Notes: generated by a model from the letters alone, not told the origin. Positions 41,076-50,905 are shown, counted from the stretch's first letter. The stretch is 63,108 nt of DNA from Vagococcus salmoninarum (GCF_003987495.1 NZ_NGJU01000021.1:1-63108), one strand, 5' to 3'. A program made the numbers and translations.

Positions 41076-42401
41076 TTGACGAAAAAAAATAATATTGTAA
41101 TCGTAGGTGGCGGTTCAACTTGGTCACCTGGTATTTTAAAAGCATTAACAAAGCACCAAGATATTTTTCCTTTTAATAAAATAACTTTGTATGATATTGA
41201 TGAAGAACGGCAAGCAGTTATTGGTGAATTCGGAAAAATCTTATTTACGGAAGAAACACCAGAGATTGAATTTAGTTATACGACAGATAAAAAGGAAGCC
41301 TTTACGGATGTTGACTTTGTGTTTTGTCAAATGCGAACAGGCGGTTATCCGATGCGTGAGAAAGATGAAAAGTTACCTTTAGCAATGGGAATTATTGGCC
41401 AGGAAACATGTGGTCCAGGAGGTTTTGCTTACGGCTTACGGTCGATTCGTGACATGATTGAATTAGTCAATGACGTTCGTGAACTAAGCCCAGAGGCATG
41501 GATTTTGAACTATACAAACCCTGCGGCTATAGTAGCTTACGCCTTAAATAAAGTCTTTCCAAATGATCATAAAATTTTAAATATTTGCGACCAACCAGTC
41601 AATTTATTACGTTCATTTGGACGTCTGATTAACCGAGACTATAATACATTTGAGCCAACTTACTTTGGTTTAAATCACTTCGGCTGGTTTACTCATATCT
41701 ATGATGACAAAGGGATTGATTTGTTGCCAGAGATTCGTGATTATACTCTGAAAAATGGTTTTTTACCAGTAGATGCCGAGCAGCGAGATCAGTCATGGCT
41801 TGACACCTATGCAATGGTCGAAGACATGCTTCATGATTTTCCTGATTACTTGCCAAATACTTATTTACAATATTATTTATACCCTGAATACAAATTAGGT
41901 CAATTAGACCCAGAACACACTCGTGCTAATGAAGTTATGAATGGTCGTGAGAAGCGTGTGTTTGAAGAGTGTCGTCGAATTGCAAAAGTTGGGACTGCGA
42001 AAGATTCTCATATTGTCCATAACGATGCTCATGGCGACATGATTGTTGAAGTGGCAGCTTCTATTTATGGTAATTTGAGAAAGACATTTATTGTGATTGT
42101 GCCAAATAATGGCATTGTTTCCAATTTATCCGATGACGTCATGATTGAAGTAGCAGCCTCATTAGGTGCTAATGGCCCGGCGCCTTATGCAGTTGGAGAA
42201 ATTGGCACGTTCTACAAAGGGCTGATTGAAGGGCAACACGCTTATGAAAAATTAACTTGCGAAGCATACTTAGAAAAATCTTACACTAAAGCCTTACAAG
42301 CATTAACCCTTAACCGAACTGTTGGCGATGCAAAAAAAGCCCGTAAAATTTTAGATAGTTTAATCGCAGCTAATCAAGATTATTGGCCAGAATTAAAATA
42401 G
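41076..42401 (+). CDS. glvA: 6-phospho-alpha-glucosidase (maltose-6'-phosphate glucosidase), GH4
   Basis: 441 residues of glycoside hydrolase family 4, an NAD+/Mn2+-dependent enzyme: dinucleotide motif IVGGGSTWSPG, QETCGPGG, and metal-site region NICDQP. The CD-P form of that last motif is typical of 6-phospho-alpha-glucosidases, whereas beta-enzymes have CN-P. Overall sequence follows GlvA/MalA closely (LNYTNPAAIVAYA, NTYLQYYL, HTRANEVM). It splits maltose-6'-P delivered by the PTS encoded next. TTG 41076 is eight bases from GAGGAG; the GTG at 41067 overlaps the ribosome binding site. Confidence 0.9.
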   Translation: MTKKNNIVIVGGGSTWSPGILKALTKHQDIFPFNKITLYDIDEERQAVIGEFGKILFTEETPEIEFSYTTDKKEAFTDVDFVFCQMRTGGYPMREKDEKLPLAMGIIGQETCGPGGFAYGLRSIRDMIELVNDVRELSPEAWILNYTNPAAIVAYALNKVFPNDHKILNICDQPVNLLRSFGRLINRDYNTFEPTYFGLNHFGWFTHIYDDKGIDLLPEIRDYTLKNGFLPVDAEQRDQSWLDTYAMVEDMLHDFPDYLPNTYLQYYLYPEYKLGQLDPEHTRANEVMNGREKRVFEECRRIAKVGTAKDSHIVHNDAHGDMIVEVAASIYGNLRKTFIVIVPNNGIVSNLSDDVMIEVAASLGANGPAPYAVGEIGTFYKGLIEGQHAYEKLTCEAYLEKSYTKALQALTLNRTVGDAKKARKILDSLIAANQDYWPELK

Positions 42402-42411
42402 TTTCTTTGGG

Positions 42412-42443
42412 AATAGAAAAGCAGTGACTGCTTTTCTATTTTC
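42412..42443 (+). terminator. Intercistronic hairpin glvA/PTS
   Basis: AATAGAAAAGCAG TGA CTGCTTTTCTATT, short T tail. It may partially terminate, or stabilise the upstream message. Confidence 0.6.
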
Positions 42444-42509
42444 CACTAAAGAACAAAGACGCTCTAATCAAAATGTAACCGATTTAATCAATGGTATAGG
42501 AGGAACAAA

Positions 42510-44072
42510 ATGAAGAAAGAAAAAATGTTAGCATCTTTTCAGAAGTTAGGAAAAGTTTTAATGGCCCCAGTCTTAATCTTGCCAATCTCAGGAATCTTAG
42601 TTGGAATTGGCAGTGCCTTTACTAATCCTAAAATAATCGAACTAGCGCCTTTTTTAGGAAATACATTTTTCAATTATTTATTTCAACTAATGAAAGAAGC
42701 AGGTAATGTTGTCAATAATCATATCCCAGTAATTTTTGCAATTTCGATTGCCTATGGTTTTGCTAAATCAGAAAAAGGGACGGCTGCCTTGTCAGGTTTC
42801 TTAGGGTATATGACAATGAACGCTATCATGGGTAGCTTTTTAGTTTTAAATGGTGTCATCAATCCTGAAAACTTATTAACTGGTCAAAGGTCAGTCTTAG
42901 GTATTCTAACCTTAGACACAGGAGTTTTCGGCGGAATTATTATTGGTTTAGTTGTCAGTTTCTTGCATAATAAATATTATAAAATTCAGCTACCACCGGT
43001 TTTTTCATTATTTAACGGTACTCGCTTCATTCCTGCGATTACGATCTTAGTGGCAAGTGTTGTCGGAATTGGGTTAGCTTTTATTTTTCCACCGATTCAA
43101 CAAGTTTTAAATCAGTCTTCGGAATTAATTATTAGAACAGGTTCATTTGGCGCTTTCTTTTATGGCTTAGCAGAACGTTTATTATTGCCGTTTGGCTTAC
43201 ATCACTTTATCTACTTGCCTTTCTTTTTCACTTCCTTAGGTGGTGTGATGGAGATTGGCGGAGATGTTGTTGAAGGGGCAGTGAATATTTACAATAGTAT
43301 TTTAAATACCCCAGGAGCGATGTTTGATATTAGTGTGAGTCGTTTCTTAATGAATGGTAAAGTCATTTTTGCAATGTGTGGCTTACCTGGTGCAGCCTTA
43401 GCAATTTATAAATCAGCACTACCAGAAAATCGTAAAAAAACTGCCTCATTAATGATAGCAGCAACGATCCCTTGTGCTCTAATGGGGATTAGTGAACCAC
43501 TTGAATACAGTTTCTTATTTGTGGCCCCCGCCTTATTCGGTATCCATGCTGTTTTCTCAGGTTTAGCGTATTACATAGCTTATATCGTCCAGTTTAATGT
43601 TTCTGGCTCTTCAACTTTTGGTGGGCCGTTCTTATCATTTATCTTCAACGGTATTTTAAATGCTGATAAAGGGTCGAATTGGTTATGGTTATTACCAATA
43701 GGAGTTGTTTACTTTGCAGCCTATTACTTCTCTTTCAAATTTGCGATAAATAAATGGGATTTAAAAACCCCTGGTCGTGAGTTAAGAGACGTTAATGAAG
43801 AGTCGATGAGTAATCAAATTAGTTCTAATGAGTTAATTCCAGCAATCATCTTAGCGGTTGGTGGCAAAGACAATATTGAAAAAGTTGATGCTTGTTTTAC
43901 GCGGTTACGGTTAACGTTGAAAGACCCTGATAACATTTTTGATAAAGATCACTTTACTGACCAATTAAAGGCTAATGGCATTGTGAAGGTTCAAAACGGT
44001 GTTCAAATTATTTATGGTAACCAAGCGGCAGTATATAAGACTGAAATGCGCGAATATTTAGGGTTAGAATAG
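42510..44072 (+). CDS. PTS maltose-type EIICB component
   Basis: 520 residues. The EIIC glucose/maltose-family domain (about 1-420; many transmembrane helices, GLAERLLLPFGLHH, GISEPLEYSFLFVAP) is fused to a C-terminal EIIB (about 440-520) with phosphorylated cysteine in DACFTRLRL. It resembles GlvC/MalP. It has no EIIA domain, which is supplied by the next gene. AGGAGG ribosome binding site. Spaced 12 bases from the EIIA start. Confidence 0.9.
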   Translation: MKKEKMLASFQKLGKVLMAPVLILPISGILVGIGSAFTNPKIIELAPFLGNTFFNYLFQLMKEAGNVVNNHIPVIFAISIAYGFAKSEKGTAALSGFLGYMTMNAIMGSFLVLNGVINPENLLTGQRSVLGILTLDTGVFGGIIIGLVVSFLHNKYYKIQLPPVFSLFNGTRFIPAITILVASVVGIGLAFIFPPIQQVLNQSSELIIRTGSFGAFFYGLAERLLLPFGLHHFIYLPFFFTSLGGVMEIGGDVVEGAVNIYNSILNTPGAMFDISVSRFLMNGKVIFAMCGLPGAALAIYKSALPENRKKTASLMIAATIPCALMGISEPLEYSFLFVAPALFGIHAVFSGLAYYIAYIVQFNVSGSSTFGGPFLSFIFNGILNADKGSNWLWLLPIGVVYFAAYYFSFKFAINKWDLKTPGRELRDVNEESMSNQISSNELIPAIILAVGGKDNIEKVDACFTRLRLTLKDPDNIFDKDHFTDQLKANGIVKVQNGVQIIYGNQAAVYKTEMREYLGLE

Positions 44073-44084
44073 GAAGTGAATGAG

Positions 44085-44552
44085 ATGTTTAAATTCGGCA
44101 AAAAAATGGTAATATCAGCTCCAGTATCTGGCAAACTAAAAAAGTTAGAAATGGTGCAAGATGATGTTTTTTCTGAAAAAATGCTAGGGGAAGGCTTTGC
44201 GATTGAACCTACAGAAGAGGCTATATATGCTCCTTGTCCAGAAGGGCAAATAGTAAGTGTTTTCCCAACTAAACACGCCATTAGCCTATTAGCCAAGGAT
44301 GGAAAAGAAATCCTCATTCATATTGGGTTAGATACTGTAGAATTGAAAGGCAAAGGGTTTGATATTTTAGTCTCGGCCGGAGACTTTGTGACTAAGGAAA
44401 CACTTTTGGCAAAAGTAAACTTTTCTGAATTAGCCAAATGTGGAAAAATCACTGACGTAATTGTTGTTTACACTAATCTAGAAGCTAATCATAAGCTTAA
44501 AATAGCAGAAAATATAATTGTAACTGCTAAAGAAAGTATCGGAAAAATATAA
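44085..44552 (+). CDS. PTS EIIA component, glucose family (Crr-like)
   Basis: 155 residues with the EIIA-Glc signature: ILIHIGLDTVELKGKGF contains the phosphorylated histidine; preceding SAPVSGKLKKL and YAPCPEGQIVSVF are typical. It would donate phosphate to the EIICB encoded upstream. ATG 44085 is seven bases after AGGAAGTGA. A strong terminator follows that also overlaps the 3' end of convergent comC. Confidence 0.92.
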   Translation: MFKFGKKMVISAPVSGKLKKLEMVQDDVFSEKMLGEGFAIEPTEEAIYAPCPEGQIVSVFPTKHAISLLAKDGKEILIHIGLDTVELKGKGFDILVSAGDFVTKETLLAKVNFSELAKCGKITDVIVVYTNLEANHKLKIAENIIVTAKESIGKI

Positions 44553-44559
44553 ACAGTGT

Positions 44560-44590
44560 AAAAAGGCTTCTCTTTATGAGAAGCCTTTTT
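44560..44590. terminator. Terminator of the maltose PTS operon (bidirectional)
   Basis: AAAAAGGCTTCTC / GAGAAGCCTTTTT perfect stem, TTTAT loop. Symmetrical, so it may also serve comC. Confidence 0.9.
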
Positions 44591-44629
44591 ATAATAAGTT
44601 AAAAAAGAAATAGAGAATTAGGGCAAGGG

Positions 44630-45277
44630 TTAAAAAAGGCACAAAGGGCAGTTTAGGAGTAGTTTCCGAAGAATGGCGTAACACAAAGCAAAGCTACTAG
44701 CCAAGCAAATAATCACTGTCACAGCCTCCCAGCCTAGAAAGAGGGACCAGCTAGTGAGTAATTTTAAATCACCACCTCCTAAGCTGTTAGGTAGTAAAAT
44801 ACTTAGTAGCTCTAAACTAAGATAGACTGCTAAAGCTGAGCTTAAATGGAAGGTGAAAGGAGTTGGTAGTAGCCAAATAGTTAAAGTAATAGTTAAGGTA
44901 AAGAAGTAAAAAATTCGCGGCTCAACAATCAAATCAATTAAGTCAGTAATGCTTAAAAGAAGCCCACTTAAGATGATTAACAAGAGGGGCAGTAAGCTGA
45001 CTTGCCACAAGTCAAAAACCTTTAAGGCAAGGGCTAGCAACCCCACAAGAGCTTCCATTACAAGGAGATAAGTAGGCAGTTTGGTCTGACAATGATGACA
45101 ACGGCCTTTAAGGATAATAAAACTAATAATGGGTATCAGCTGCCACCAAGCTAGTTGAGTCTGACACTTTTGGCAGTGGGATCTTGGAGTGATCGCTGAT
45201 TGCTTAAGTGCCAGTCGTTGGCTAAGAAGAGCTAAGAAAGAGCCGAAAATACTTCCTAGTATAAATGGGATTAACAA
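44630..45277 (-). CDS. comC: ComC/PilD-type prepilin peptidase, C-terminus frameshifted
   Basis: 215 residues. Two CxxC pairs in the N-terminal domain (HCQKCQ, RCHHCQ), catalytic aspartates in ITDLIDLIV and in the GxGD-type motif LGGGDLKLL, and several transmembrane helices. ComC processes competence pseudopilins. The last 12 residues (after CYAILRK) do not fit the family. From about 44669 another frame encodes SETTPKLPFVPFLTLAL to a stop at 44589-44591, the expected final transmembrane end. A one-base deletion near 44667-44675 explains this. The protein may be inactive, or this may be a sequencing error. Confidence 0.85.
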   Translation of the reverse strand: MLIPFILGSIFGSFLALLSQRLALKQSAITPRSHCQKCQTQLAWWQLIPIISFIILKGRCHHCQTKLPTYLLVMEALVGLLALALKVFDLWQVSLLPLLLIILSGLLLSITDLIDLIVEPRIFYFFTLTITLTIWLLPTPFTFHLSSALAVYLSLELLSILLPNSLGGGDLKLLTSWSLFLGWEAVTVIICLASSFALCYAILRKLLLNCPLCLF

Positions 45278-45445
45278 AGTCTGTTCCTCCTTAATTATTT
45301 AGTAGTAAGATACGAAGAAATTAGGAAACTACTTGAAATTCTTTCAAAATTTAGTGATAATTAAATGAATGGAAAATTGTTGTTTATTAATGGTATAATT
45401 ATTAATGATAAGGCAAGAGAGAATTTAGAAAGCTGGTGTAATCAA

Positions 45446-46378
45446 ATGAAAACTAATAAATATAAGCTAGGTCTAATGCTCCTGGCGATCATTTTTATAA
45501 TTACCGGCTGTAAAAAAGCCTTACCGCCAGAGAGTGCGGGGATATTATTCGTAAACCGTCTTATATATGAAGAAAAAGACCCACGCTTTAGTAAAAATTT
45601 TGTCGAAGGCATCGGTCTAGAAACAGAAATGCAAAATCAGCGTTTAGATTTGACGAAAGATTTAGTGACGAGTTTTAATGAATTTGGAGGCGTCATTTCT
45701 TCTAAACAAACGGAAAACTTTTTAAAAGTTTGGCTCGAAAAAGTTAACTCAGAAACATATTATGACGTAAAAAAAGTCACCTATAATAAAAAAAATAAAA
45801 CAGAGATAGTTGAATTTGAAATTACCGGTTTAGATTTTCAGAAAATTTATAAAAAAACAATGGACAAGCTAGTCGTTAAAATGCTTGCAGACGGGGACTT
45901 AGTTAAAAATAATGTTAAACTAGGGGACTTGACCATTGAGTTATTGAGTGAATCAATGGCGGAAGCGGAACTAATTAGTAAGCCGACTAAAGGCAGTTTG
46001 ACCCTGAAAAAAGTCAAAAAGAAATGGCAACTTTCAGAAGAAAGTCAAAAAGAAGAAACAGCTACTTTATTATTAGCGTTTATGGTTGGGGTCACCGACA
46101 CAGAAGAGTACGCTAAACAAATGAGCGCTGCTGTAACCGAAGCGGTTAATGACGCGATGAATCAAGTCGAAGAAGAACATGCCACAGGGAAAGACAAGCC
46201 GAAAGCACCGACTAAAACAAGTCAAAGTAGCTCGGAACAATTAACATCAGCTGAAAAAGCTGATCAAGTTGAAAAAGACCAAAAAGAAAAAGAGAAGAAC
46301 GCTCGTACAAGTGTTACTGAAGAAACGATTGAAACTTACGAAGAAGAATCGTCGGAAACAACTGACTCAACTAAATAA
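45446..46378 (+). CDS. Lipoprotein of unknown function
   Basis: 310 residues. Lipoprotein signal with lipobox IITGC (cysteine about 21), then an alpha/beta region (about 25-215) resembling the DUF5105-type lipoproteins of Firmicutes, and a long charged Lys/Glu/Ser/Thr-rich C-terminal tail (about 235-310). ATG 45446 follows AGCTGGTGTAATCAA. The 27-codon upstream extension lacks a ribosome binding site and contains the likely TATAAT (45394-45399). Followed by a terminator. Role unknown. Confidence 0.7.
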   Translation: MKTNKYKLGLMLLAIIFIITGCKKALPPESAGILFVNRLIYEEKDPRFSKNFVEGIGLETEMQNQRLDLTKDLVTSFNEFGGVISSKQTENFLKVWLEKVNSETYYDVKKVTYNKKNKTEIVEFEITGLDFQKIYKKTMDKLVVKMLADGDLVKNNVKLGDLTIELLSESMAEAELISKPTKGSLTLKKVKKKWQLSEESQKEETATLLLAFMVGVTDTEEYAKQMSAAVTEAVNDAMNQVEEEHATGKDKPKAPTKTSQSSSEQLTSAEKADQVEKDQKEKEKNARTSVTEETIETYEEESSETTDSTK

Positions 46379-46386
46379 AAATAATT

Positions 46387-46422
46387 AAAAGAGGCATTTC
46401 AGCTGAAGTGTCTCTTTATTTT
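46387..46422 (+). terminator. Terminator after lipoprotein gene
   Basis: AAAAGAGGCATTTCA / TGAAGTGTCTCTTT stem, then ATTTT. Confidence 0.75.
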
Positions 46423-46495
46423 AGGGTAATTCAGAAATAAGCTAAAGGGTTAATAAAATGGTATAATTGATGAGGAAAAGGAGGGCGAATCAATA

Positions 46496-48280
46496 ATGAA
46501 CGAGAGTATTAAAAATAAGTTAGCCCTACTACCAGACCAGCCAGGTTGCTACTTAATGAAAGATAAAAATGGAACAATCATCTATGTTGGTAAAGCTAAA
46601 ATCTTAAAAAATCGTGTACGGTCTTATTTTAGTGGCAGTCATGATCGGAAAACTGAACGATTAGTCAGTGAAATTGCAGACTTTGAATACATCGTAACGG
46701 AATCAAATATCGAAGCCTTATTGTTGGAAATTAATTTAATTCAAAAAAATAATCCTCGCTACAATATTATGTTGAAAGACGATAAAAGCTATCCCTTTAT
46801 CAAAATTACTAATGAGAAGTATCCTCGTTTACAAATTGCTCGCCAAGTCAAAAAAGATAAGGCCCATTATTTTGGTCCCTATCCAGATGTTAAGGCAGCG
46901 AATGAAACTAAGCGTTTATTGGATCGCTTGTATCCTTTAAGAAAATGTAGTTTAAGCTCAAAAAAACCTTGTTTATACTATCATTTAGGTCAGTGTCTCT
47001 GTCCAAGTGTCTTTGAAGTAGATCCTCAAGTCTATCAAGAAATGGTTGAAGAAATCAAACAATTTTTAAATGGTGGCTACACTCAAATCCAAGAAGACTT
47101 ATTAGTAAAAATGAATCTAGCAGCTGAAAGTTTAGAGTTTGAAAAAGCCGGTGAGTATCGTGATCAAATTAGTTCGATTGAAACGGTAATGACTCGCCAA
47201 AAAATGACTAATCCCGACTTTATTGATCGAGATGTGTTTGGGTATGCCATTGATAAAGGATGGATGTGTGTTCAAGTCTTTTTTGTGCGTCAAGGCAAAA
47301 TAATTGAGCGGGAAGTCTCGATTTTTCCATTTTACAATGAAGGACCGGAAGACTTTTTGACGTTTATTGGTCAGTTTTACTTAGAGAATCATAACTTTGT
47401 ACCAAAAGAAGTCTTTATTCCTAATGAGATTGATTTAGAAAGTGTTGAAGCCGTCGTTAAAACAAAAGTCTTTAAACCGCAACGAGGAGAGAAGCGTAAA
47501 CTAGTTGAATTAGCGAATAAAAATGCTAAAGTCTCCCTAACTGAGAAATTTAGTTTAATTGAGCAAAAAGAAGCTCGGACGATCGGGGCGGTTGAAAAAT
47601 TAGGAGAAGTCATGGGAATTCCTACACCTATTCGGATTGAAGCCTTTGATAACTCGAATATTATGGGAACGGATCCGGTGTCTGCCATGGTGGTTTTTGT
47701 TGATGGTAAGCCTCATAAAAATGACTATCGTAAATATAAAATAAAAACAGTCAAAGGCCCGGATGACTATGCTTCAATGGCAGAAGTTATCTATCGCCGT
47801 TATTCACGAGTCCTTAAAGAAGGCTTAGTTTTCCCAGACTTGATTGTGATTGATGGTGGTAAAGGCCAAGTCGATGTAGCAAAAAATGTCTTGGAAAACC
47901 AACTAGGCTTAAACATTCCAGTTGCTGGCTTAGCAAAAAATGACAAACATAAAACAAGTGAACTCCTTTTTGGTCAAGACTTAGCAGTCATTCCTTTAAA
48001 ACGGAATTCCCCAGAATTCTTTTTATTGCAACGAATTCAAGATGAGGTTCACCGTTTTGCGATTACTTTCCACCGTCAGTTAAGAAGTAAAAATAGTTTT
48101 TCTTCCCGGTTAGATGGGATTGAAGGGTTAGGTCCAAAACGAAAGAAACAGCTCTTAAAAGAATTTAAGTCATTAAAAAATATTCAAGAAGCCTCAGTTG
48201 AGAAATTAGAGGAAGTCGGCATGCCTAAAAATGTGGCAGTTAATGTCCGAAATCACTTTCTAAATGAGGCTTCTAAGTAA
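46496..48280 (+). CDS. uvrC: Excinuclease ABC subunit C
   Basis: 594 residues. GIY-YIG nuclease at the N-terminus (about 12-90; [20 protein letters not shown]), UvrB-binding UVR motif (about 200-235), RNase H-like C-terminal nuclease ([23 protein letters not shown]) and terminal HhH pair. Makes both incisions in nucleotide excision repair. ATG after AGGAGGGCG. No LexA box seen upstream. Strong terminator downstream. Confidence 0.98.
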   Translation: MNESIKNKLALLPDQPGCYLMKDKNGTIIYVGKAKILKNRVRSYFSGSHDRKTERLVSEIADFEYIVTESNIEALLLEINLIQKNNPRYNIMLKDDKSYPFIKITNEKYPRLQIARQVKKDKAHYFGPYPDVKAANETKRLLDRLYPLRKCSLSSKKPCLYYHLGQCLCPSVFEVDPQVYQEMVEEIKQFLNGGYTQIQEDLLVKMNLAAESLEFEKAGEYRDQISSIETVMTRQKMTNPDFIDRDVFGYAIDKGWMCVQVFFVRQGKIIEREVSIFPFYNEGPEDFLTFIGQFYLENHNFVPKEVFIPNEIDLESVEAVVKTKVFKPQRGEKRKLVELANKNAKVSLTEKFSLIEQKEARTIGAVEKLGEVMGIPTPIRIEAFDNSNIMGTDPVSAMVVFVDGKPHKNDYRKYKIKTVKGPDDYASMAEVIYRRYSRVLKEGLVFPDLIVIDGGKGQVDVAKNVLENQLGLNIPVAGLAKNDKHKTSELLFGQDLAVIPLKRNSPEFFLLQRIQDEVHRFAITFHRQLRSKNSFSSRLDGIEGLGPKRKKQLLKEFKSLKNIQEASVEKLEEVGMPKNVAVNVRNHFLNEASK

Positions 48281-48289
48281 AAATAACGA

Positions 48290-48327
48290 AAAAAACCTTA
48301 CAGTGACAAAGATGTAAGGTTTTTTTT
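48290..48327 (+). terminator. uvrC terminator
   Basis: AAAAAACCTTACA / TGTAAGGTTTTTTTT with a 10-base loop. Confidence 0.9.
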
Positions 48328-48429
48328 ACAGCCTTTTTTGAAAAGTTCGAATATTCACTAAATAGGTATGGTATCATTCTAATATAGGATTTTTTATATA
48401 AATTTTCGAAAAAATGATGGAGGTACAGT

Positions 48430-49329
48430 ATGTTAGAAGTGAAACATTTAACGAAAAGTTTTGGGACGATGAAAGCTGTTAATGACGTTTCTTTCACAAT
48501 CCCAGAAGGTACGATTTTAGGATTGATTGGTCAAAACGGAGCAGGTAAATCAACAACTTTCCGCTTGATTCTGGATTTTTTGTCTTCAGATCAAGGAGAA
48601 GTATTATGGAAAGGCCGTAAATTAACAGATAAGGACTACAATATTATTGGTTATTTACCTGAAGAACGGGGCTTATATCCAAAAATTAGTATTGAAGAAC
48701 AGTTGATTTATTTTGCCAAACTACGTGGCAAAACGAAACAAGAAATCATTCCTAAAATTGACTTTTGGATGGATAAATTCCAAGTCAAAGGGAAGAAAAC
48801 CGATAAAGTTAAATCATTATCAAAAGGTAATCAACAAAAAGTTCAGTTAATCGCCACTTTGATTCACGAACCAGAACTGATTATTTTAGATGAACCCTTT
48901 AGTGGTTTAGATCCGGTAAATGCAGAGTTACTTAAAGATGGCATTATTGAATTAAAAGAAAAAGGCTCATGTGTGATTTTTTCAAGTCATAATATGGACA
49001 ACGTTGAAAAAATCTGTGATCACTTAGTCATGTTGCGAGACGGAGAAATGGTCTTAGACGGCCGCGTAAATGAGATTCGTCAAGCCTTTGGACGAACAAA
49101 ATTATTTATTGAATCTGATTTAAGTCTGGAACGAATTCTGGCAACAGAAGGTGTTCTAAACGCGAACTTACGAAGTGATGGAATGATTGAAGCGAATTTA
49201 GCAAATGATGAGGTTGGTAAGGTTATCTTTAAAGAAGCCTTAGAATTTGGCTACATGCCAGTCTTTAACCAATTACCGCCTACTTTAGAAGATATCTTTA
49301 AAATGAAAGTTGGTGAAAGCCATGAATAA
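48430..49329 (+). CDS. NatA-type ABC transporter ATPase
   Basis: 299 residues with Walker A GQNGAGKST (about 38-46), signature LSKGNQQKVQL, Walker B LIILDEPFSGLDP and the C-terminal DUF4162-type extension typical of the NatA/YhaQ group. It partners the overlapping permease gene. ATG with GGAGGTACAG upstream. Substrate cannot be told; relatives export sodium or act in drug or peptide tolerance. Confidence 0.9.
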   Translation: MLEVKHLTKSFGTMKAVNDVSFTIPEGTILGLIGQNGAGKSTTFRLILDFLSSDQGEVLWKGRKLTDKDYNIIGYLPEERGLYPKISIEEQLIYFAKLRGKTKQEIIPKIDFWMDKFQVKGKKTDKVKSLSKGNQQKVQLIATLIHEPELIILDEPFSGLDPVNAELLKDGIIELKEKGSCVIFSSHNMDNVEKICDHLVMLRDGEMVLDGRVNEIRQAFGRTKLFIESDLSLERILATEGVLNANLRSDGMIEANLANDEVGKVIFKEALEFGYMPVFNQLPPTLEDIFKMKVGESHE

Positions 49330-50578
49330 GTTTTGGGTAGTTGCCTTAGAGACTTATAAACGTAACGTTAAAAGTGTTACTTTTATTGTGATGATTTTAG
49401 CACCCTTTTTAATGATTGGTTTCAGTCTATTAGTTGGATTGATGGCAAGTAAATTTGAAGAAACGTCAAATATTGCAGTTATTTCTACGAATCAAGTAGT
49501 TCGGGAAAGTTTTGTGGCTCAATCACCATTAGATGTTGATGAAAAGATTTTAACTGTTGAAGAAGCCGAAAAAGCTTTAGAAGCAGAAGAAATCGACGGT
49601 TATTTAACTATTACAAGTGACGAAAAAGCCAGTACAGTTGCTGGTGAATACACTGGTACCACTAGTCTTGGTGGTACGGATTTAGCAGAAATTAACCAAG
49701 TGTTATCAAGTGTCCAATTAGCCTTAACGACCCAAGAAATGAGTTTAAGTGCTGAAGACATGAGTCGTTTAATGGCTCCCGCAGCGTTTACTGAAAAAAC
49801 AGTTGAGTTTAAAGATGGTGAAATGAAGGAAAAAGAAACGAACCAATTTGCCTTAACTATGGGAGCTTACTTTATTGGTTTTGCTATGTATATGATTATT
49901 CTGATGTACGCACAAATCACTTCAACCGAAGTTGCTTCAGAAAAAGGGACACGCATTATGGAGATTATCTTATCGAGTACTACAGCGGCCAAACATTTCT
50001 ACGGCAAAGTCATGGGGATTTTCTTAGTCATTATTACCCAAGTACTAGTTTATATTGCGACTGGGGCAGGGGCCTTTATGATTGCTAAAGATATGCCGAT
50101 GGTGCAAGATTTTCTGAAAGTGATCTCCGTGAAAGAGCTTGTCACTGCCTTGTTCGGTTACAACATGCTTTACTTATTGTTTGGTGTCTTGATTTATACG
50201 ATTTTAGCAGCTTTATGTGGTTCTTTAGTTTCTAAATCAGAAGATGCTGGTAAAGCAGCAGTACCAGTTACTTATATTACAATTATTGGTTTTATGATTA
50301 ACGTCATGTTTGGCATGAGTAATCCTCAACATGTGGTAATGAAAGTCACATCTTTCGTACCATTCTTGTCATCATTTACAATGCCCTCACGGATTGCCAG
50401 TGGTACGGTTTCAACGATGAGTATTATGGTTTCCTTAGCTATCTTAGTTGTTACAACTCTATTGCTGCTGAAATTGTCAGCTAGTATGTATCGTTCGACA
50501 GCCTTAGTGTATAGTGATCAAAGTATGTGGAAAACCTTAACGAGTGCTTTTAGCTTTATGAAGAGTGAAAAGAAATAA
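49322..50578 (+). CDS. NatB/YhaP-type ABC transporter permease
   Basis: 418 residues: one N-terminal transmembrane helix, a large extracytoplasmic domain (about 45-175), then five to six transmembrane helices (about 180-395), the ABC2_membrane_3 layout of NatB/YhaP. The ATG at 49322 overlaps the ATPase gene by 8 bases and has GGTGA eight bases upstream, so translation is coupled. A GTG start four codons earlier is less likely. Confidence 0.88.
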   Translation: MNKFWVVALETYKRNVKSVTFIVMILAPFLMIGFSLLVGLMASKFEETSNIAVISTNQVVRESFVAQSPLDVDEKILTVEEAEKALEAEEIDGYLTITSDEKASTVAGEYTGTTSLGGTDLAEINQVLSSVQLALTTQEMSLSAEDMSRLMAPAAFTEKTVEFKDGEMKEKETNQFALTMGAYFIGFAMYMIILMYAQITSTEVASEKGTRIMEIILSSTTAAKHFYGKVMGIFLVIITQVLVYIATGAGAFMIAKDMPMVQDFLKVISVKELVTALFGYNMLYLLFGVLIYTILAALCGSLVSKSEDAGKAAVPVTYITIIGFMINVMFGMSNPQHVVMKVTSFVPFLSSFTMPSRIASGTVSTMSIMVSLAILVVTTLLLLKLSASMYRSTALVYSDQSMWKTLTSAFSFMKSEKK

Positions 50579-50587
50579 ATTAGTCAA

Positions 50588-50667
50588 TAAAAAAGCAATG
50601 AAGAAAGCTGGTCCTGTAAAAAAGTCATACTTTTATAGGATTAGAAACTCTGTCATTGCTTTTTTTA
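50588..50667 (+). terminator. Terminator of the ABC transporter operon
   Basis: Nested hairpin: outer AAAAAGCAATGA / TCATTGCTTTTTTT and inner TCCTGTAAAA / TTTTATAGGA. Confidence 0.85.
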
Positions 50668-50854
50668 TGGTGCTATAAATAAAAAACTTTAGAGAAAGGT
50701 AAGAGGGGATAGAGATATTTGCTATAATAAGAAATGCATCGAAAGAATGAAATTAATCATTCTTGACCTCAGCAGATATTGCAATATTTATCAGTAGGAC
50801 CTTTCTAATAAACTTGTTTAAAAAAGACGAAATAAGACAAAAATAAAAAAAGAG
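50668..50854. other. Intergenic DNA before the palindrome
   Basis: AT-rich, no gene seen. TTTGCTATAATAAG (about 50719-50732) looks like an extended -10 on the plus strand without an obvious product. Confidence 0.3.
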
Positions 50855-50905
50855 TATACAAAACAAAAAACAACTAACTGAGTTAGTTGTTTTTTGTTTT
50901 GTATA
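50855..50905 (-). terminator. 51-bp perfect palindrome abutting the inverted-repeat segment
   Basis: Two 25-base arms (50855-50879 and 50881-50905) are exactly complementary around G50880. On the minus strand the stem is followed by a T-rich tail (from plus-strand A-run 50841-50850). It would stop transcripts leaving the adjacent minus-strand promoter at 50950-50978. Confidence 0.7.

Noticed and set aside
41076-42401. GH4 enzyme as a 6-phospho-beta-glucosidase (CelF/LicH)
   Set aside because: The CD-P motif and close similarity in gene order and sequence to GlvA/MalA favour the alpha-type.
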